DNA from: Hydromonas sp.
GTDB lineage: Bacteria; Pseudomonadota; Gammaproteobacteria; Burkholderiales; Burkholderiaceae
NCBI GenBank assembly: GCA_017495165.1
Contig: JAFEII010000007.1
Span: forward strand, 1-58,648
DNA: 58,648 bases
Direction of reading: 5' to 3'
The notes beneath the pieces were generated by a model. That model was given only the letters and a program-made list of their open reading frames with translations, was not told the DNA's origin and did no database searches. Positions 17,766-27,213 of this stretch are shown here, piece after piece (the stretch's first letter is position 1; the number at the start of each line of letters is the position of its first letter). Made by a program: the position numbers and the translations under genes.

Positions 17766-18815
17766 ATGCATTTAAATAAAATTTTCTCCATTGCCGCATT
17801 GAGCGCAGCCGTTTCGCTGGCCGCTTGCACCAGCACCAAAAACCCCAACAAAATTGACTATAAAAGCCAGAAAAAAGGCGTCTCACTAGAAGTCCCACCA
17901 GGCTTGAGTGACTACGACAAAAACAACCAATTTGACTTAAGCAAAGGCGTAAGCGCCAGCACAGTCAACGCAACGCCAACCAGCAACGCAGTTGCCACGC
18001 CCTTATTGCTACAGGCAAAAGACATGCGCATCGAAAAAGCAGGCGACACACATTGGTTGGTCATCAACCGCCCAGCCGAACAAGTCTGGCCAGTGTTGTC
18101 TGAGTTTTGGGAAGAAAACGGTTTTTCAATCCGCAGCAGCTCAGCCAAGTTGGGCATTTTAGAAACCGACTGGGCAGAAAACCGCGCAGCATTGCCGCAA
18201 GGCGGTTTACGCAAAGTCATCGGCAAAGCCTTAGATGGTTTATACGAGACCGGCATGCGCGATATGTTCAAAACCCGCATTGAGCGCACGGGCGCTGGCG
18301 TTGAGGTTTACATCAGCCACCGTGGCATGGAAGAAGTTTACACATCTGCCTCAAAAGACAACACCACTTGGCAGCCACGCGCAGTTGATTCACAGCTTGA
18401 AACCGAGTTTTTACGCCGCCTCATGGTTAAATTGGGCACAGACGAAAAACAAGCCCAAACCGCATTAAACAACAGCATCAACACCGCCAAAGCCGTGACC
18501 ATTTCGGGCGCCAACCTCATTGTGAGCGACAACATGGAAAACACATGGCGTCGCGTGGGTTTATCGCTCGACCGCGTGGGCTTATCGGTCACCGACCGCA
18601 ACTACGCATCGCGCATTTATTACGTCACCCCAAGCCCAGACGACCGAGGCATTTTCCGCAAATCATTTGGCAAATTAAACGAGACCTACCAAGTCAAGTT
18701 TAAAGAGATTAACGCGAATCAAATTCAAGTGAGTTTCTTAGACAAAAATGATGCGGTAATGGCAGGCTCAGACGTTGAAAAAGTCCTCAAAAACCTCCAA
18801 AAAATCATGAAATAA
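17766..18815 (+). CDS. bamC: Outer membrane assembly lipoprotein BamC
   Basis: 349-residue lipoprotein of the BAM complex. The signal peptide ends in the lipobox SLAACTS. An unstructured N-terminal stretch with the BamC signature (GVSLEVPPGLSD) is followed by two helix-grip domains, the first around HWLVINRPAEQVWPVLSEFW and the second around NMENTWRRVGLSLDRVGLS. AAGGA precedes the ATG. The dapA-bamC order is widely conserved. Confidence 0.93.
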   Translation: MHLNKIFSIAALSAAVSLAACTSTKNPNKIDYKSQKKGVSLEVPPGLSDYDKNNQFDLSKGVSASTVNATPTSNAVATPLLLQAKDMRIEKAGDTHWLVINRPAEQVWPVLSEFWEENGFSIRSSSAKLGILETDWAENRAALPQGGLRKVIGKALDGLYETGMRDMFKTRIERTGAGVEVYISHRGMEEVYTSASKDNTTWQPRAVDSQLETEFLRRLMVKLGTDEKQAQTALNNSINTAKAVTISGANLIVSDNMENTWRRVGLSLDRVGLSVTDRNYASRIYYVTPSPDDRGIFRKSFGKLNETYQVKFKEINANQIQVSFLDKNDAVMAGSDVEKVLKNLQKIMK

Positions 18816-18822
18816 ACCACGC

Positions 18823-19647
18823 ATGAGCTTACGCTACGCCAGTTTGGGCAGCGGCAGTTCAGGCAATGCTTTGGTTATTGAGACGCGTTGTGCAACACAG
18901 ACAACGCGTCTTTTATTGGACTGCGGCTTTAGCGTGCGCGAAACCGAAAAACGCCTCGCACGGCTTGAACTGACCGGCAACGACATCGACGCCATCCTCG
19001 TCACCCACGAACACGACGACCACATCGGCGGCGTGGCAAAATTTGCCCGCAAATTTGGCACGCCGCTGTATATGTCGCGCGGCACGTATGTGAGCGTGCT
19101 CAATCACAGCCACAGTTGCGCCAAACTCAACGTGCAGTTTTGCGTTGACAACCAACCGTTTCACATCAAAGACATTCAAGTCAGGCCATACACCGTGCCG
19201 CACGACGCACGCGAGCCATTGCAGTTCACATTTCACAGCCAAACCGTTCAATTGGGCGTTGTCACCGACATCGGCCACGTCACCCCGCACGTCATCAACG
19301 CGCTCAAAGCCAGCCACGGCTTGGTTTTAGAATACAACTACGACGCTCAAATGATGGCGCAATCCACCAAATACCCGCCCTCGCTCAAACAACGCATCAC
19401 AGGCCGCTACGGGCATTTAGACAATTTAGACTCGCAACACCTGCTCAAACAGCTGATTCACGCAAACTTACACCACGTCCACGCTGCCCACATCAGCACC
19501 AACAACAACGACGTGAACAAAGTACAAACCCTGCTCAACGCCGCATTAAACCCAAGCCAAGTAGCATTTACGGTGGCGTGTCAGGATGAAGGATTTGATT
19601 GGTTTTGGGTGCAAGACGGGGCAAGAAACATTGATGCAACACAATAA
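18823..19647 (+). CDS. MBL-fold metallo-hydrolase
   Basis: 274 residues with the metallo-beta-lactamase fold. ASLGSGSSGNALVIE at the start is typical of the YycJ/PhnP-like group, and VTHEHDDHIGG near residue 65 is the dinuclear metal motif; further ligands are in VPHDA, VTDIGH and AAHISTNNND. It lies 7 bp after bamC, in the conserved dapA-bamC-MBL run. The exact reaction is unknown; relatives are nucleases or phosphodiesterases. Confidence 0.9.
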   Translation: MSLRYASLGSGSSGNALVIETRCATQTTRLLLDCGFSVRETEKRLARLELTGNDIDAILVTHEHDDHIGGVAKFARKFGTPLYMSRGTYVSVLNHSHSCAKLNVQFCVDNQPFHIKDIQVRPYTVPHDAREPLQFTFHSQTVQLGVVTDIGHVTPHVINALKASHGLVLEYNYDAQMMAQSTKYPPSLKQRITGRYGHLDNLDSQHLLKQLIHANLHHVHAAHISTNNNDVNKVQTLLNAALNPSQVAFTVACQDEGFDWFWVQDGARNIDATQ

Positions 19648-19662
19648 CCAAGGGAGCTTAAA

Positions 19663-20448
19663 ATGGAAAAAACATGGCTAGACGCAATTGTCAGAGTATT
19701 GTCTGAAAGCGAAACCGCCCTGCATTACGCAGAAATCTCAGACCTAATTTTATCGCAAGGTTATTACAGCACAGATGGCGCAACGCCAGCGGCAACCGTC
19801 AACGCCCAGATTGCCGTATCCATCAAACGCAAAGCTGAGCATTCGCCATTTATACGTGTGGGCAAAGGAATTTTTGCTCTAAAAAATCAAAACATACCCG
19901 CCACAACCGCCAAACAAAAGCCCGCAGAGATTGAGCCAGATGACGCCAACACCAGCATCATTCACGCCTTTGGCATGTATTGGCAACGCGATTTAATCGA
20001 TTGGAAAAGCGAGCCGAAAATATTTGGCAAACAACAAGCCTTATCCACGCCAGTTGATTTTTCTAAGCAAAAAGGCATTTATATTTTGTACGACCACCAC
20101 ACCGTGGTGTACGTTGGCCGTTCGATTGACAGACCATTGGGCAAGCGGTTATACGAGCACACGCTTGACCGATTAAACAGCCGCTGGAATCGGTTTTCGT
20201 GGTTTGGATTATTGGACGTAAGTGAAAATGGCGACTTGCGCGAAAGCAAGCTCAACACCAGCATGGCCGCACTGGTTGCCACGCTCGAAGCCTTGCTCAT
20301 CGAGGCATTAGAACCACCCCAAAACCGCAAACGCGGCGACGATTTGTCAGGCGTGGAGTATTTGCAAGGCACAGACCCCGCGATGAAAGAAAAAGAGTTA
20401 CAAAACACATTGCGTGCGATTGAACAACAAATGCGGGGGCAGCGATAA
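19663..20448 (+). CDS. HARE-HTH and GIY-YIG nuclease domain protein
   Basis: 261 residues. Residues 1-72 form a HARE-HTH domain (TWLDAIVRVLSESETALHYA, TPAATVNAQIAVSIKRKA, SPFIRVGKGIFAL), found in restriction and chromatin proteins. From about residue 137 there is a GIY-YIG nuclease core (KGIYILYDHHTVVYVGRS, then GKRLYEHTLDRLNSRW) with a candidate catalytic Glu in ATLEALLIEALEPPQNR. This pairing suggests a DNA-targeting nuclease, possibly a modification-dependent restriction or defence enzyme. AAGGGAG precedes the ATG. It stands alone, 15 bp after the MBL gene, with its own terminator. Confidence 0.82.
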   Translation: MEKTWLDAIVRVLSESETALHYAEISDLILSQGYYSTDGATPAATVNAQIAVSIKRKAEHSPFIRVGKGIFALKNQNIPATTAKQKPAEIEPDDANTSIIHAFGMYWQRDLIDWKSEPKIFGKQQALSTPVDFSKQKGIYILYDHHTVVYVGRSIDRPLGKRLYEHTLDRLNSRWNRFSWFGLLDVSENGDLRESKLNTSMAALVATLEALLIEALEPPQNRKRGDDLSGVEYLQGTDPAMKEKELQNTLRAIEQQMRGQR

Positions 20449-20525
20449 AAACGCCGCGATTCGTTCAAAAGATTTTCGGGCATTTTTTGCATGTACATGT
20501 TAAGTCACACCGTGAATTAAACAAT

Positions 20526-20550
20526 AAAAGCCGCGCAAGCGGCTTTTATT
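20526..20550 (+). terminator. Terminator after the GIY-YIG gene
   Basis: The stem AAAAGCCGC/GCGGCTTTT with a GCAA loop. The remaining 20551-20736 holds nothing I recognise. Confidence 0.85.
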
Positions 20551-20736
20551 GGGTGCATCTGTTAACTGATAAGTCTCATGCTGAAATGATGTCGACACGA
20601 GATAGTGGCGGATAATCATCTTCAGCGTCTTGAACTCATGGATTAACAAAAATAAAGACCGCCCTCAGTTAACAAGCCGCGGCTGGCAAACCATACAAAC
20701 AGTGGCAATGCGAAACTGCTCAACTATTTTATTGGT

Positions 20737-21630
20737 TTATCGACGACGACCAGGCGCGCTGCGCATGGCTGGAGCGCGATTATGCATATTTGAATTGACT
20801 CTTTGACCATTTCCGAATCTTTGACTATTTTCAAATCTTTGACCACTTTCGAATCTTTGACTATTTCCGAATCCTTGCCTAGATTCAACTTTCTGTCTAA
20901 CTTCGGCCGTTCTTTCTGTCGAGTTTCTTGCCTCTATCTTGGCTCTTTCACCAGATCGATTAACCGAATTGGCACGTTCGACATTATTCTGACGAGCCGA
21001 GTTGTTTCGATCAACATTTAAGACATTATTGTCTTTACGAACAATGACATTGTTGTGCCTGTTAATGTTTAAATTAACATCATTATTATAATTGCCTATT
21101 GGACGAACGCCCCATGGACGATAAATTGGTGGGTAATAACCCCAGCGCCAAGGTGAATACCAAGGCTGGTACGCAGCGGCCCAAAACAATGTGAAAAACA
21201 CCGGCGGCTGCACATACACTGGAGCGTACACATATTCCGAGCCGTAAATACTGGTCTCCCCAACAATTCTCACTGAGTTGTTGCTGGCATTATTTTCCAC
21301 TTCAATTGTGGCAACCGTTTGTTTTTTATCTGTTCCGATTGAAGCGTCGACGTCCACATAGTGAACATTAGCGCCTTTGCGCTCAGAAACAATTAAGTAG
21401 TCAACTTGACCATCATTGTTTAAATCCAAGTTAGACACTTTAGATTTAGGATCGTTCAAACGTCGCTCAAAATCTTCTAAATCTTTCGCGGCACCAAACT
21501 CTGCTGAGACCAGCTCCAGATTTAAATTTTCACCAACTTTATTGGTGGCCACAGCAACCGCTGCTTCCTTTGAAAAAGCTGCTTGATTCAGCATCAACAA
21601 GGCAAATGCAGTTAAAAACTTTATTTTCAT
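20737..21630 (-). CDS. Secreted protein with Asn/Arg-rich repeat tail
   Basis: 297 residues, function unknown. A signal peptide (MKIKFLTAFALLMLNQAAFS) is followed by a domain containing NLDLNNDGQVDYLIV, a calcium-loop-like DxNxDGxxD motif. A Tyr/Trp/Pro-rich stretch follows (FWAAAYQPWYSPWRWGYYPP). The C-terminal 110 residues are Asn-, Arg- and Gln-rich, including a six-residue repeat (RFESGQ, RFENSQ, RFGNGQ). The composition resembles secreted or surface matrix proteins, but I know no close family. It is monocistronic and next to transposase debris. Confidence 0.7.
   Translation of the reverse strand: MKIKFLTAFALLMLNQAAFSKEAAVAVATNKVGENLNLELVSAEFGAAKDLEDFERRLNDPKSKVSNLDLNNDGQVDYLIVSERKGANVHYVDVDASIGTDKKQTVATIEVENNASNNSVRIVGETSIYGSEYVYAPVYVQPPVFFTLFWAAAYQPWYSPWRWGYYPPIYRPWGVRPIGNYNNDVNLNINRHNNVIVRKDNNVLNVDRNNSARQNNVERANSVNRSGERAKIEARNSTERTAEVRQKVESRQGFGNSQRFESGQRFENSQRFGNGQRVNSNMHNRAPAMRSAPGRRR
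20801..20890 (-). repeat. 18-bp repeats encoding a hexapeptide tail
   Basis: Four good copies and a fifth degenerate copy of an 18-bp unit (plus strand CTTTGACCATTTCCGAAT) lie in the 3' part of the secreted-protein gene and encode F-(G/E)-(N/S)-(G/S)-Q-R. Confidence 0.8.
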
Positions 21631-21707
21631 TACAGTCCTTCGTATTTTTTAATATATCAACTCATCTTTTTATAAATTAACATCAAGTTAATTTTTGCAA
21701 AATAAGT

Positions 21708-22049
21708 TTAATGAGACCTTTTGGGTATTCGCCAAAAATATGCAACCCAGTTTCTCGATTTGAATGAATTTACGCAGGCCAATTCCTGACGTAATTTACT
21801 ACGGTAAAGCCGCCTTTTCAGAACAGCCCCACGTCTTTGCTCCAGCATTTTTTGGCCAACATAACCCATCGTGCTGTGGCGGCGAATCGTATTGCAATAC
21901 ATTTCAATATACACAAACGCGCGCGCCCGCATCCTATCACGATTCACCAGTGCAAAGTCATACACGGCCTCGGTTTTTAGCGATTTTAAAAAAACTTCAA
22001 CCACGGCGCTGTCCCAAAAACTGCTTTTACGACTCATGATTGGCACCAA
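21708..22049 (-). pseudogene. IS3-family transposase OrfB remnant (C-terminal part)
   Basis: 113-codon frame matching the end of an IS3-type OrfB integrase domain: SRKSSFWDSAVVEVFLKSLK, then RARAFVYIEMYCNTIRRHSTMGY. The catalytic Glu is in the AVVEVF segment. The first two catalytic Asp residues and the whole N-terminus are missing, and the last 40 residues do not fit the family, so it is a decayed fragment. Confidence 0.8.
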
Positions 22050-22083
22050 GCTTGCTTAATAAAACTTCCAAACTCGTCACTGC

Positions 22084-22388
22084 GTTTAGTCCCCAGCTTT
22101 AACGGTCAGCATACAACCAACCAAAATAGCAACAGCCATGGGTCAAATATTCCACAGGAAAGCCACAACTGCCCACAAAAAAGCCCCATTACACCAGCCA
22201 AGCCTTACACATCAACCCTAAAACCGTCGCCAAATGGCATGGGTCGCATCAAAGACCTGTTGCCCGAGGCAGAGCAAAAACAATACTTATTGGTGGCAAT
22301 TGACCGCGCCACAGGCCATGCCTATATTGCATTTAAATCATTTGACAAATTTCCACAACGCCATCACGAACCACCAGCAGCACGTTTA
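22084..22388 (+). pseudogene. IS481-like transposase remnant with its left flank
   Basis: After an IS-end-like leader, an ATG at 22138 opens MGQIFHRKATTAHKKAPL, the start of IS481-type transposases, but stops after 27 codons. INPKTVAKW follows in a second frame, and KQYLLVAIDRATGHAYIAF in a third. Large internal parts are deleted. The leader at 22084-22143 resembles that at 46443-46503. Confidence 0.75.
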
Positions 22389-22814
22389 TTAACCAACAGT
22401 AGTCCCCACATCCGCCCCAGTCACCTCAATAAAATTGGCCAGCGCATAATCCATACTGCCCGCATGAATCCGCAACCACGCTGACAACTCTGTTGCCAGC
22501 ACATACGCAAAATCTGTCTCGCCCGCAGCCACTTTGGTGCGCACCAGTCGCATCACACCAATCACTTGATTGTGTTCGCTCACATGGCAGCCTGCGGCAG
22601 GAAAATTGATGCGCGCCATCCAGCCCTCTTCTAAGGCAAAATGGGTTTCGGTGTGCGCAATCAGCGCATCCAACGCAGGCAGCAAATCGGCCTCCTTCGT
22701 TGCGTGCAGTTGATTGAGCAGGTCAACCATCTCATGGTGCGTCTCATCCATTGCGTGGTTATTGAGTACCATATCGCCGTCAAAAATCATGGGGGTAAAT
22801 TCGTGCATATTCAT
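22389..22814 (-). CDS. Bacteriohemerythrin
   Basis: 141-residue four-helix protein binding a di-iron O2 centre. The ligand pattern is visible: LNNHAMDETHHEMVDLLNQL, HTETHFALEEGWM, CHVSEHNQV and LRIHAGSMDYALANF. Length fits the single-domain cytosolic form. Its ATG overlaps the tsaC stop as ATGA, suggesting translational coupling; an ATG two codons later, better spaced from AAGGA, is the alternative. Confidence 0.92.
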   Translation of the reverse strand: MNMHEFTPMIFDGDMVLNNHAMDETHHEMVDLLNQLHATKEADLLPALDALIAHTETHFALEEGWMARINFPAAGCHVSEHNQVIGVMRLVRTKVAAGETDFAYVLATELSAWLRIHAGSMDYALANFIEVTGADVGTTVG

Positions 22815-23794
22815 CCTTGGTTTGAGCCGACAACGGCACGGGTTAAGCGGTCGCGCACCGCGTCCCAGCTTGATTGGCTAGGCAAATCCTGCAACACAAT
22901 CACGGGCGCATTCAAAGCATCAAGTTCACGCAACGCATGGTACAAGCCTTGCGCGTAGCCGTGTGCGTGATTGGGCAGTTCAATATGCTGCGCAAATCCG
23001 CTCGCATCAAAATCAGGCGCGTGCGACAAACACACCGCCGCGCCGCCTGCGTATTGGCTCGCCCACACCAGCGGCGTGCGCGGCGCGTAATGCGCAAGCA
23101 TGGTGCCAGAGGCACGCGGCGCTTGGCCTTGCGCGTGGCTGACAGGCACAACACCTGTGACGCGTTTGATGTCGTGCGCGGTAATATGCCCCAAACGCAA
23201 AATCATGGGTTCGCCACGGGTCAAATCCACAATGGTCGACTCAATCCCCACATCCGCCACATCGCCATCAAGCACCCAAACCGCATCGCCAAATTCATCG
23301 CGCACATGCGCGGCACGGGTTGGACTAACCCGCCCAAAATGATTCGCCGACGGCGCGGCAATCCCCACCACATCGGTTTTGTGCAATACCGCCAATTGGC
23401 GCAGCACCGCTTGTGCCATGGCGTGATTCGGGCAACGCAAGGCAATCGTGTCTTGCCCGCCCGTCACCGTCGCATCAATTTGCGCGGCTTTGGGCAGCAC
23501 CAACGTCAGCGGCCCAGGCCAAAACGCCTGCATCAACTGCTGGGCAATCGTGCGCGTGTACGCGCTCATGCGCGACTCGTCCACCCACGCAAAGGCATTG
23601 GCGCCTGCCGCAATGTGGGTAATCAGCGGATGGGTAATCGGCCGATTTTTGAGCTCAAAAATTTGACGCACCGCCGCAGGGTTGCGCGCGTCGCCCGCCA
23701 AACCGTACACGGTCTCAGTTGGCAAGCCAATCACCTCGCCGTCATATAATTTTTGGGCGGCGGTTAAAACCGCCTCTTTATTGATTTCAATCAT
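22811..23794 (-). CDS. tsaC: L-threonylcarbamoyladenylate synthase (Sua5/TsaC family)
   Basis: 327 residues. Makes threonylcarbamoyl-AMP for tRNA t6A37. The YrdC domain is N-terminal (GEVIGLPTETVYGLAGDA, ELKNRPITHPLI, GVESTI-like GIESTIVDLT), followed by a C-terminal Sua5 domain (PRASGTMLAHYAPRTPLVW), so this is the long Sua5 form. I use the ATG giving MIEINK, preceded by AAGGTGG and overlapping the end of purK by eight bases. The purK-tsaC-hemerythrin genes form one operon. Confidence 0.93.
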   Translation of the reverse strand: MIEINKEAVLTAAQKLYDGEVIGLPTETVYGLAGDARNPAAVRQIFELKNRPITHPLITHIAAGANAFAWVDESRMSAYTRTIAQQLMQAFWPGPLTLVLPKAAQIDATVTGGQDTIALRCPNHAMAQAVLRQLAVLHKTDVVGIAAPSANHFGRVSPTRAAHVRDEFGDAVWVLDGDVADVGIESTIVDLTRGEPMILRLGHITAHDIKRVTGVVPVSHAQGQAPRASGTMLAHYAPRTPLVWASQYAGGAAVCLSHAPDFDASGFAQHIELPNHAHGYAQGLYHALRELDALNAPVIVLQDLPSQSSWDAVRDRLTRAVVGSNQG

Positions 23795-24971
23795 TGACAC
23801 CACCTTGTAAACCAAGCACACGCATCGCCGCTTCACAGCGCAGCGCGGCTTTTTCTAAACGTTTGCCCACAAAATTCACATGCCCCATTTTGCGCGCAGG
23901 CTTGGGTTCGGCTTTGCCGTACAAATGCACAAAACTATCCACTTCACTCAAAACCCCTGTCCAGTCAGGCGCACGTGGATTTTGTTGCGCATCAAACCAC
24001 GCATCACCCAAAATATTCAGCATCACGCACGGGCTGGTTTGATGGGTTGCGCCCAGCGGCAAACCCGTCAAGGCGCGCACTTGCTGCTCAAACTGGCTGG
24101 TCAAGCACGCATTCATGGTGTAATGTCCCGAATTGTGCGGGCGCGGCGCGACTTCATTCACCACCAATGAACCATCGGTCAAAATAAAAAACTCAACACA
24201 CAACACCCCGACATAACCCATGGTTTGGGCGATTTTGGCCGCAGCCGTTTGGGCGCGCTCAACCAACGCCGCATCCGCCGACGGCGCAGGCACGCTGGAA
24301 GTATGCAAAATACCGCCGCGATGCACATTTTGCGCCAACGCATAATGCGCAACCGCGCCATCCCAACCCCGCGCCAACAACGCCGACACCTCAAACGCCA
24401 GCGGCAATCGTTGCTCGAGCACGCAATCCACATTGTTTAACGACTGCCACGCGCCCGCCAAATCAGCCGCCGCGTGTACCGTCACCTGTCCTTTGCCGTC
24501 GTACCCCATCCGCGCGGTTTTTAAAATTGCAGGAAACAAGTCAACGCGGGCTTGCGCAGCGCGCAATGCCTCAGGCGAATCAAGCACCACATACGGCGCA
24601 ACCGCCACCCCGCCCTGCTCAATAAAGGTTTTTTCCACCACACGGTTTTGCGCAATCGCCACCGCATCGCCCGACGGCGCAACCGCCACGCGCTCGCCCA
24701 GCCAGAGCAACACATCGGCCGGCACGTTTTCAAACTCCGTCGTCACACCCGCGCAGTTATCCGCCAGTAATTGCAACGCGGCTTTGTCATCATACGCCGC
24801 GCAAATATGCCGATTTGCCAACTGCCCCGCAGGGCTATTCACATCAGGGTCAAGCACCCAAACCGCGTAGCCCATGCTTTGCGCCGCCTGCGCAAACATG
24901 CGCCCGAGCTGACCGCCCCCCAAAACCCCCAACGTGGCGGGCGGCGTAATTGCCGTTGTCATTCGTATCAT
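23787..24971 (-). CDS. purK: N5-carboxyaminoimidazole ribonucleotide synthase
   Basis: About 394 residues, ATP-grasp enzyme of purine synthesis converting AIR and bicarbonate to N5-CAIR. LGVLGGGQLGRMFAQAAQSM is the N-terminal signature, followed by the ATP-grasp core (KTARMGYDGKGQ, NEVAPRPHNSGHYTMNA). The start is uncertain: ATG codons at 24971 and 24962 and a TTG at 24977 are all in frame. The usual partner purE is not adjacent. Confidence 0.94.
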   Translation of the reverse strand: MIRMTTAITPPATLGVLGGGQLGRMFAQAAQSMGYAVWVLDPDVNSPAGQLANRHICAAYDDKAALQLLADNCAGVTTEFENVPADVLLWLGERVAVAPSGDAVAIAQNRVVEKTFIEQGGVAVAPYVVLDSPEALRAAQARVDLFPAILKTARMGYDGKGQVTVHAAADLAGAWQSLNNVDCVLEQRLPLAFEVSALLARGWDGAVAHYALAQNVHRGGILHTSSVPAPSADAALVERAQTAAAKIAQTMGYVGVLCVEFFILTDGSLVVNEVAPRPHNSGHYTMNACLTSQFEQQVRALTGLPLGATHQTSPCVMLNILGDAWFDAQQNPRAPDWTGVLSEVDSFVHLYGKAEPKPARKMGHVNFVGKRLEKAALRCEAAMRVLGLQGGVND

Positions 24972-25018
24972 GTTCAATCAACCATTATGTAAAGATTAAA
25001 AATCGTGTCGCCAAAAAA

Positions 25019-25046
25019 CGTAGGGTGGGCACTGCCCACCACTGTT
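25019..25046. repeat. REP-like palindrome, possible ptsI terminator
   Basis: A 22-bp element with core GGTGGGCACTGCCCACC, identical to the copies at 27214 and 27266. It is flanked by T-rich runs on both strands and follows ptsI, so it may also end transcription. Confidence 0.75.
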
Positions 25047-25073
25047 TTTTAGCGCTTCAACACATTTAAAACT

Positions 25074-26813
25074 TCAAAACCGCCGCTCATTTAACTCACG
25101 AATCAACCGCGCAATCTCAGCCATTTCAAAGGCATTTAAAACCTGCGTCGCGGCTTTGCGGCTTTTTTTGACCGACGCCATCAGCACACGCTCTTTGACC
25201 GACAACACCTGCGCGGCTTGCATCGAAAAATCCTCTAAACCAAACCCGAGCAGCAACCGCGTGAGCTTCACATCGCCCGCCATTTCGCCGCACACCGAAA
25301 TCCCTTTATGCGCCCGCTGCGTGGTGCGTATGGTGTAAGCAATTAGCCCAAGCACCGCTGGATGGGTTTCGTTGTACAAATGCCCAACTTCCGCATCACC
25401 ACGGTCAACCGCCAACGTATATTGGGTCAAATCATTCGTGCCAATCGAGACAAAATCAATCAACGGCAACAGCGCGGGCAATATCAGCGCAGCCGATGGA
25501 ATCTCAACCATAATCCCCACCTGAATGTGCGCATCAAAGGCTTGATGGCGCTCGCGCAACTGCTCACGCGCTTGTTCTATCAGGGTTAAGGCCTGTTTGA
25601 GCTGCTCCACGCCGCTGATCATGGGCAATAACAATTTGACCACACCAAACGCTGACGCACGCAACACTGCGCGCAATTGGGTCAAAAACAAATCGGGATG
25701 CGCCAAACTGTAACGCACCGCGCGCAAGCCCAGCGCAGGGTTGAGCGGCACTTCATAGTCATCGGTTGACAAGCCTTTGTCCGCGCCAATATCGAGCGTG
25801 CGAATGGTCACAGGTTTGGGCGACAAGGTTTGCACCACTTTTCGGTACGCCAAATACTGCTCTTCTTCGTCTGGCAAACTCGTGCGATTGAGAAACAAAA
25901 ACTCACTGCGAAACAAGCCCACGCCATCGGCGTTGACGGCGGTCACGCCGTCCAAATCCGAGGGCAGCTCAATATTGGCCATCAACTTAATCGTTTTGCC
26001 ATCCATGCTCAACGCAGGCGTATCCACCAAGGTATTTAAACTGGTTTGATGCAACTGTTGCTCAATTTGTAAACCACGATAATGCGCGAGCAACAACTCA
26101 TCAGGATTGACCAACACCACGCCGTTGATGCCATCAATAATCACCAATTCGTGTTCGCGAATAATGCTGCGCGCCTGCCCAGTTGCGACCACCGCAGGCA
26201 CACCCAAACCGCGCGCCACAATCGCGGTGTGGCTGGTTGTACCGCCCAAGTCGGTGATAAACCCAGCCAAGGCGCGCCCTTTAAACTGCAACATATCGGC
26301 GGGCGAAATGTCATGCGCCACCAAAATCATATCGTCCGCAAACGCTTGCGGCGTGGCCTGCTCAGAAATCACATGCCCGCGCAACGCCCGCATGATGCGC
26401 GTGCCAATTTGCATCACATCGTGTTTGCGCTCGCGCAAGTATTCATCCTCAAACGCATCAAACTGCTCAACCAGCTCATTGACTTGTTCTGACAACGCCC
26501 ATTCGGCGTTGTATTTTTTGTCGCGAATCAACTCTTGCGGGGTTTGCGTGAGCATGGTGTCTTGCGCAATCATGCCATGCACCGACAAAATCGCCCCCAT
26601 TTCATGCGGCGCATCATCATCCAAACTCGCTTGCAACTCGGTCAACTCGTCTTGCACATTGCGCACCGCATCGGCAAAACGCTGCACTTCCGCCTCAATG
26701 CGGTCAGGTGCAATCAAATAATGCGGCGCTTCCAAGCTGACGTGCGCCAACAAATGCGCTTTGCCAATCGCAATTTTTGTCGATACGCCGATGCCGTGGA
26801 TGGAGAAAGTCAC
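25074..26813 (-). CDS. ptsI: PTS Enzyme I (phosphoenolpyruvate-protein phosphotransferase)
   Basis: 579-residue cytosolic kinase that takes phosphate from PEP and passes it to HPr. GGTTSHTAIVARGLGVPAVV near residue 190 holds the phospho-His; the C-terminal PEP-binding barrel includes LFRSEFLFLNR, GIMVEIPSAAL, FVSIGTNDLTQYTLAVDR and the near-terminal CGEMAGD with the catalytic Cys. It is 3 bp after ptsH. No sugar permease is present, so the system is probably regulatory. Confidence 0.97.
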   Translation of the reverse strand: MTFSIHGIGVSTKIAIGKAHLLAHVSLEAPHYLIAPDRIEAEVQRFADAVRNVQDELTELQASLDDDAPHEMGAILSVHGMIAQDTMLTQTPQELIRDKKYNAEWALSEQVNELVEQFDAFEDEYLRERKHDVMQIGTRIMRALRGHVISEQATPQAFADDMILVAHDISPADMLQFKGRALAGFITDLGGTTSHTAIVARGLGVPAVVATGQARSIIREHELVIIDGINGVVLVNPDELLLAHYRGLQIEQQLHQTSLNTLVDTPALSMDGKTIKLMANIELPSDLDGVTAVNADGVGLFRSEFLFLNRTSLPDEEEQYLAYRKVVQTLSPKPVTIRTLDIGADKGLSTDDYEVPLNPALGLRAVRYSLAHPDLFLTQLRAVLRASAFGVVKLLLPMISGVEQLKQALTLIEQAREQLRERHQAFDAHIQVGIMVEIPSAALILPALLPLIDFVSIGTNDLTQYTLAVDRGDAEVGHLYNETHPAVLGLIAYTIRTTQRAHKGISVCGEMAGDVKLTRLLLGFGLEDFSMQAAQVLSVKERVLMASVKKSRKAATQVLNAFEMAEIARLIRELNERRF

Positions 26814-26816
26814 GGC

Positions 26817-27086
26817 TTATTCCGCCTCGCCAAAGCGATTGGCAATCGTCTCAAGCACCGCCGCCATCGCTTGCGCCTCGTCCTCGCCGTCCGATTCAAT
26901 CGTCACCGTCGAGCCAATCCCCGCCGCCAACATCATCACGCCCATAATGCTTTTGGCATTGACGCGTCGCCCATTGCGCGTAATCCAGGTTTCCGCCTTA
27001 AACTTACCCGCCACTTGGGTCAAAACGCCCGATGCGCGGGCATGCAAGCCCAGTTTGTTGATGATGGTTGTCTCGTTTTGTATCAT
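26817..27086 (-). CDS. ptsH: HPr phosphocarrier protein
   Basis: 89 residues. INKLGLHARASGVLTQVA carries the phospho-His near residue 15; NAKSIMGVMMLAAGIGS carries the Ser46-type site phosphorylated by HPr kinase. It lies between the EIIA-Man gene and ptsI, the usual betaproteobacterial order. Confidence 0.96.
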   Translation of the reverse strand: MIQNETTIINKLGLHARASGVLTQVAGKFKAETWITRNGRRVNAKSIMGVMMLAAGIGSTVTIESDGEDEAQAMAAVLETIANRFGEAE

Positions 27087-27213
27087 GGGTACATTCCTTA
27101 TAAATTAAAATAAAGCTGTCGTACTTAATAATTTGAAGCTCAATAATCAAAAACGCCGCAGGCGCGAGATTCATCACACCCTGCCAACATTCTCAAACAA
27201 TACGTAAAAGCCG

